Shown: positions 63,478-64,000 of the stretch, piece by piece
Numbering within the stretch: the stretch's first letter is position 1
Layout: the number at the start of each line of letters is the position of its first letter
Assembly: GCA_030434245.1 (NCBI GenBank)
Contig: JAUISX010000001.1
Span: forward strand, 496,001-560,000
DNA: 64,000 nt
Direction: 5' to 3'
From: Porphyromonadaceae bacterium W3.11
GTDB lineage: Bacteria; Bacteroidota; Bacteroidia; Bacteroidales; Porphyromonadaceae
The notes under the pieces: generated by a model
Database searches by the model: none
What the model was told of the DNA's origin: nothing
What the model saw: only the letters and a program-made list of their open reading frames with translations
Made by a program: the position numbers and the translations under genes

Positions 63478-64000
63478 TTATTCTACTTTACACATTTCAA
63501 GTAATTCCTCATCCACTCCCAAAATGCGTGCTATCCTAAAGGCCTCTTGTGGCACAGTCTCCAACACATCTTCCTCCAAAGAATAATCAATACACTGATT
63601 CAGCTGATTAATTCTCAGAGGTTGTACCAGTCTATCTTCTACGAATCCCTTTACTCGCCATCGTCTAACATCTATATTTATATTACTATAGTGGGTTGTA
63701 ATAATGGCTCTTACTTGATAGTTCTTTAATAATTGTACTAGCCCCATGACTAATGCATGTCCTTCAGTCGGATTGGTACTTCTTGCAGGCTCATCGACTA
63801 AGGCTAACACCCTCCTCCCAGCTTTTACCATTTTCACGATAGCATCCATCCTCAACATTTCAGCACCGAAAGATGAAAGACCATTCGAGAGATCTTGGCC
63901 ATCGCCAACGGATAGCATCACCTCATCTACCATCACAAGCTCTGCATATTCAGCAGGGACATACCATCCATACTGCATCAATAACTGCAATAAGGCGATA
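63478..64000 (-). CDS. MutS-like ATPase of the lysine-fermentation cluster, 5' truncated
   Basis: The frame is open to the window edge, so only the C-terminal about 173 residues are seen. They include a MutS-type motif region: VMLSVGDGQDLSNGLSSFGA (signature-like), Walker B VLALVDEPARSTNPTEG, and IITTHYSNI. DNA-binding domains of true MutS are not visible in this part. Genes of this type regularly precede kamD and are proposed to reactivate the B12 enzyme; I infer that role from position (a KamC-type reactivase). It lies 6 bp upstream of kamD. Confidence 0.75.
   Translation of the reverse strand, partial: IALLQLLMQYGWYVPAEYAELVMVDEVMLSVGDGQDLSNGLSSFGAEMLRMDAIVKMVKAGRRVLALVDEPARSTNPTEGHALVMGLVQLLKNYQVRAIITTHYSNINIDVRRWRVKGFVEDRLVQPLRINQLNQCIDYSLEEDVLETVPQEAFRIARILGVDEELLEMCKVE

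Noticed and set aside
1-64000. CRISPR arrays, tRNA and rRNA genes
   Set aside because: No regularly spaced direct repeats, cloverleaf-like segments or conserved rRNA stretches were noticed in the intergenic regions. A tRNA scan would settle the tRNA question.

Overview
The window comes from a strictly fermentative member of the Bacteroidota, most likely a Porphyromonas-type bacterium. The evidence is TAnnTTTG-type -7 promoter elements with a TTG about 20 bp upstream, no consistent Shine-Dalgarno sequences, HmuR/HmuY/HmuS and IhtA/IhtB-like haem-acquisition genes, DUF4374 and PepSY iron-uptake genes, and a lysine-to-butyrate cluster (KamD, KamE, CoA-transferase, acyl-CoA dehydrogenase, EtfBA, crotonase, HBD). 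The species cannot be named from the window. The catalase gene argues against P. gingivalis itself and fits catalase-positive relatives.

Layout: 1-2323, 3' end of an rnf operon (D, G, E, A). 2514-4912, glutathione peroxidase and catalase. 5337-12203, an hmuR-hmuY-hmuS operon behind a cobalamin riboswitch. 12578-14014, an intact-looking IS256-family element with an 8-bp target duplication. 14180-15844, a family C69 dipeptidase. 16020-22148, probable operon leuS-yitT-rdgB-xseA-xseB. 22557-25241, a TonB receptor. 25581-28112, serB-Dabb-ogt-yraN. 28360-32160, a metal-uptake-like TonB locus. 32869-41513, a second cobalamin riboswitch followed by ihtA-ihtB-like genes and a xusABC-like trio. 41652-45223, polysaccharide export genes. 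45564-49014, a cysteine desulfidase-like enzyme and a Gate-domain membrane protein. 49036-53433, selenium genes (mnmH; yedF, a cysteine desulfurase, a DUF3343 protein, selD). 53745-55376, class I fumarase. 55541-64000, the lysine/butyrate fermentation operon, which runs off the right edge in a MutS-like ATPase.

The genes connect in several ways. Lysine 5,6-aminomutase (KamDE) needs adenosylcobalamin, and two outer-membrane tetrapyrrole/iron uptake operons in the same window are preceded by cobalamin riboswitches. Each of these operons encodes a chelatase-fold protein: CobN-like HmuS and CbiK-like IhtB. The acyl-CoA dehydrogenase/Etf proteins and the Rnf complex could together couple crotonyl-CoA reduction to ion pumping. 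SelD and MnmH point to 2-selenouridine in tRNA; no selA, selB or tRNA-Sec is visible here.

Two families of intergenic palindromic repeats are present. One (TTCCTATAGGAA pairs 44 bp apart) has three copies, two of them upstream of the two riboswitch operons. The other is an array of four ACCTATA/TATAGGT half-sites with identical 21-23-21 bp spacing in two places, upstream of katA and in the mnmH/yedF intergenic region. No tRNA, rRNA or CRISPR array was seen.
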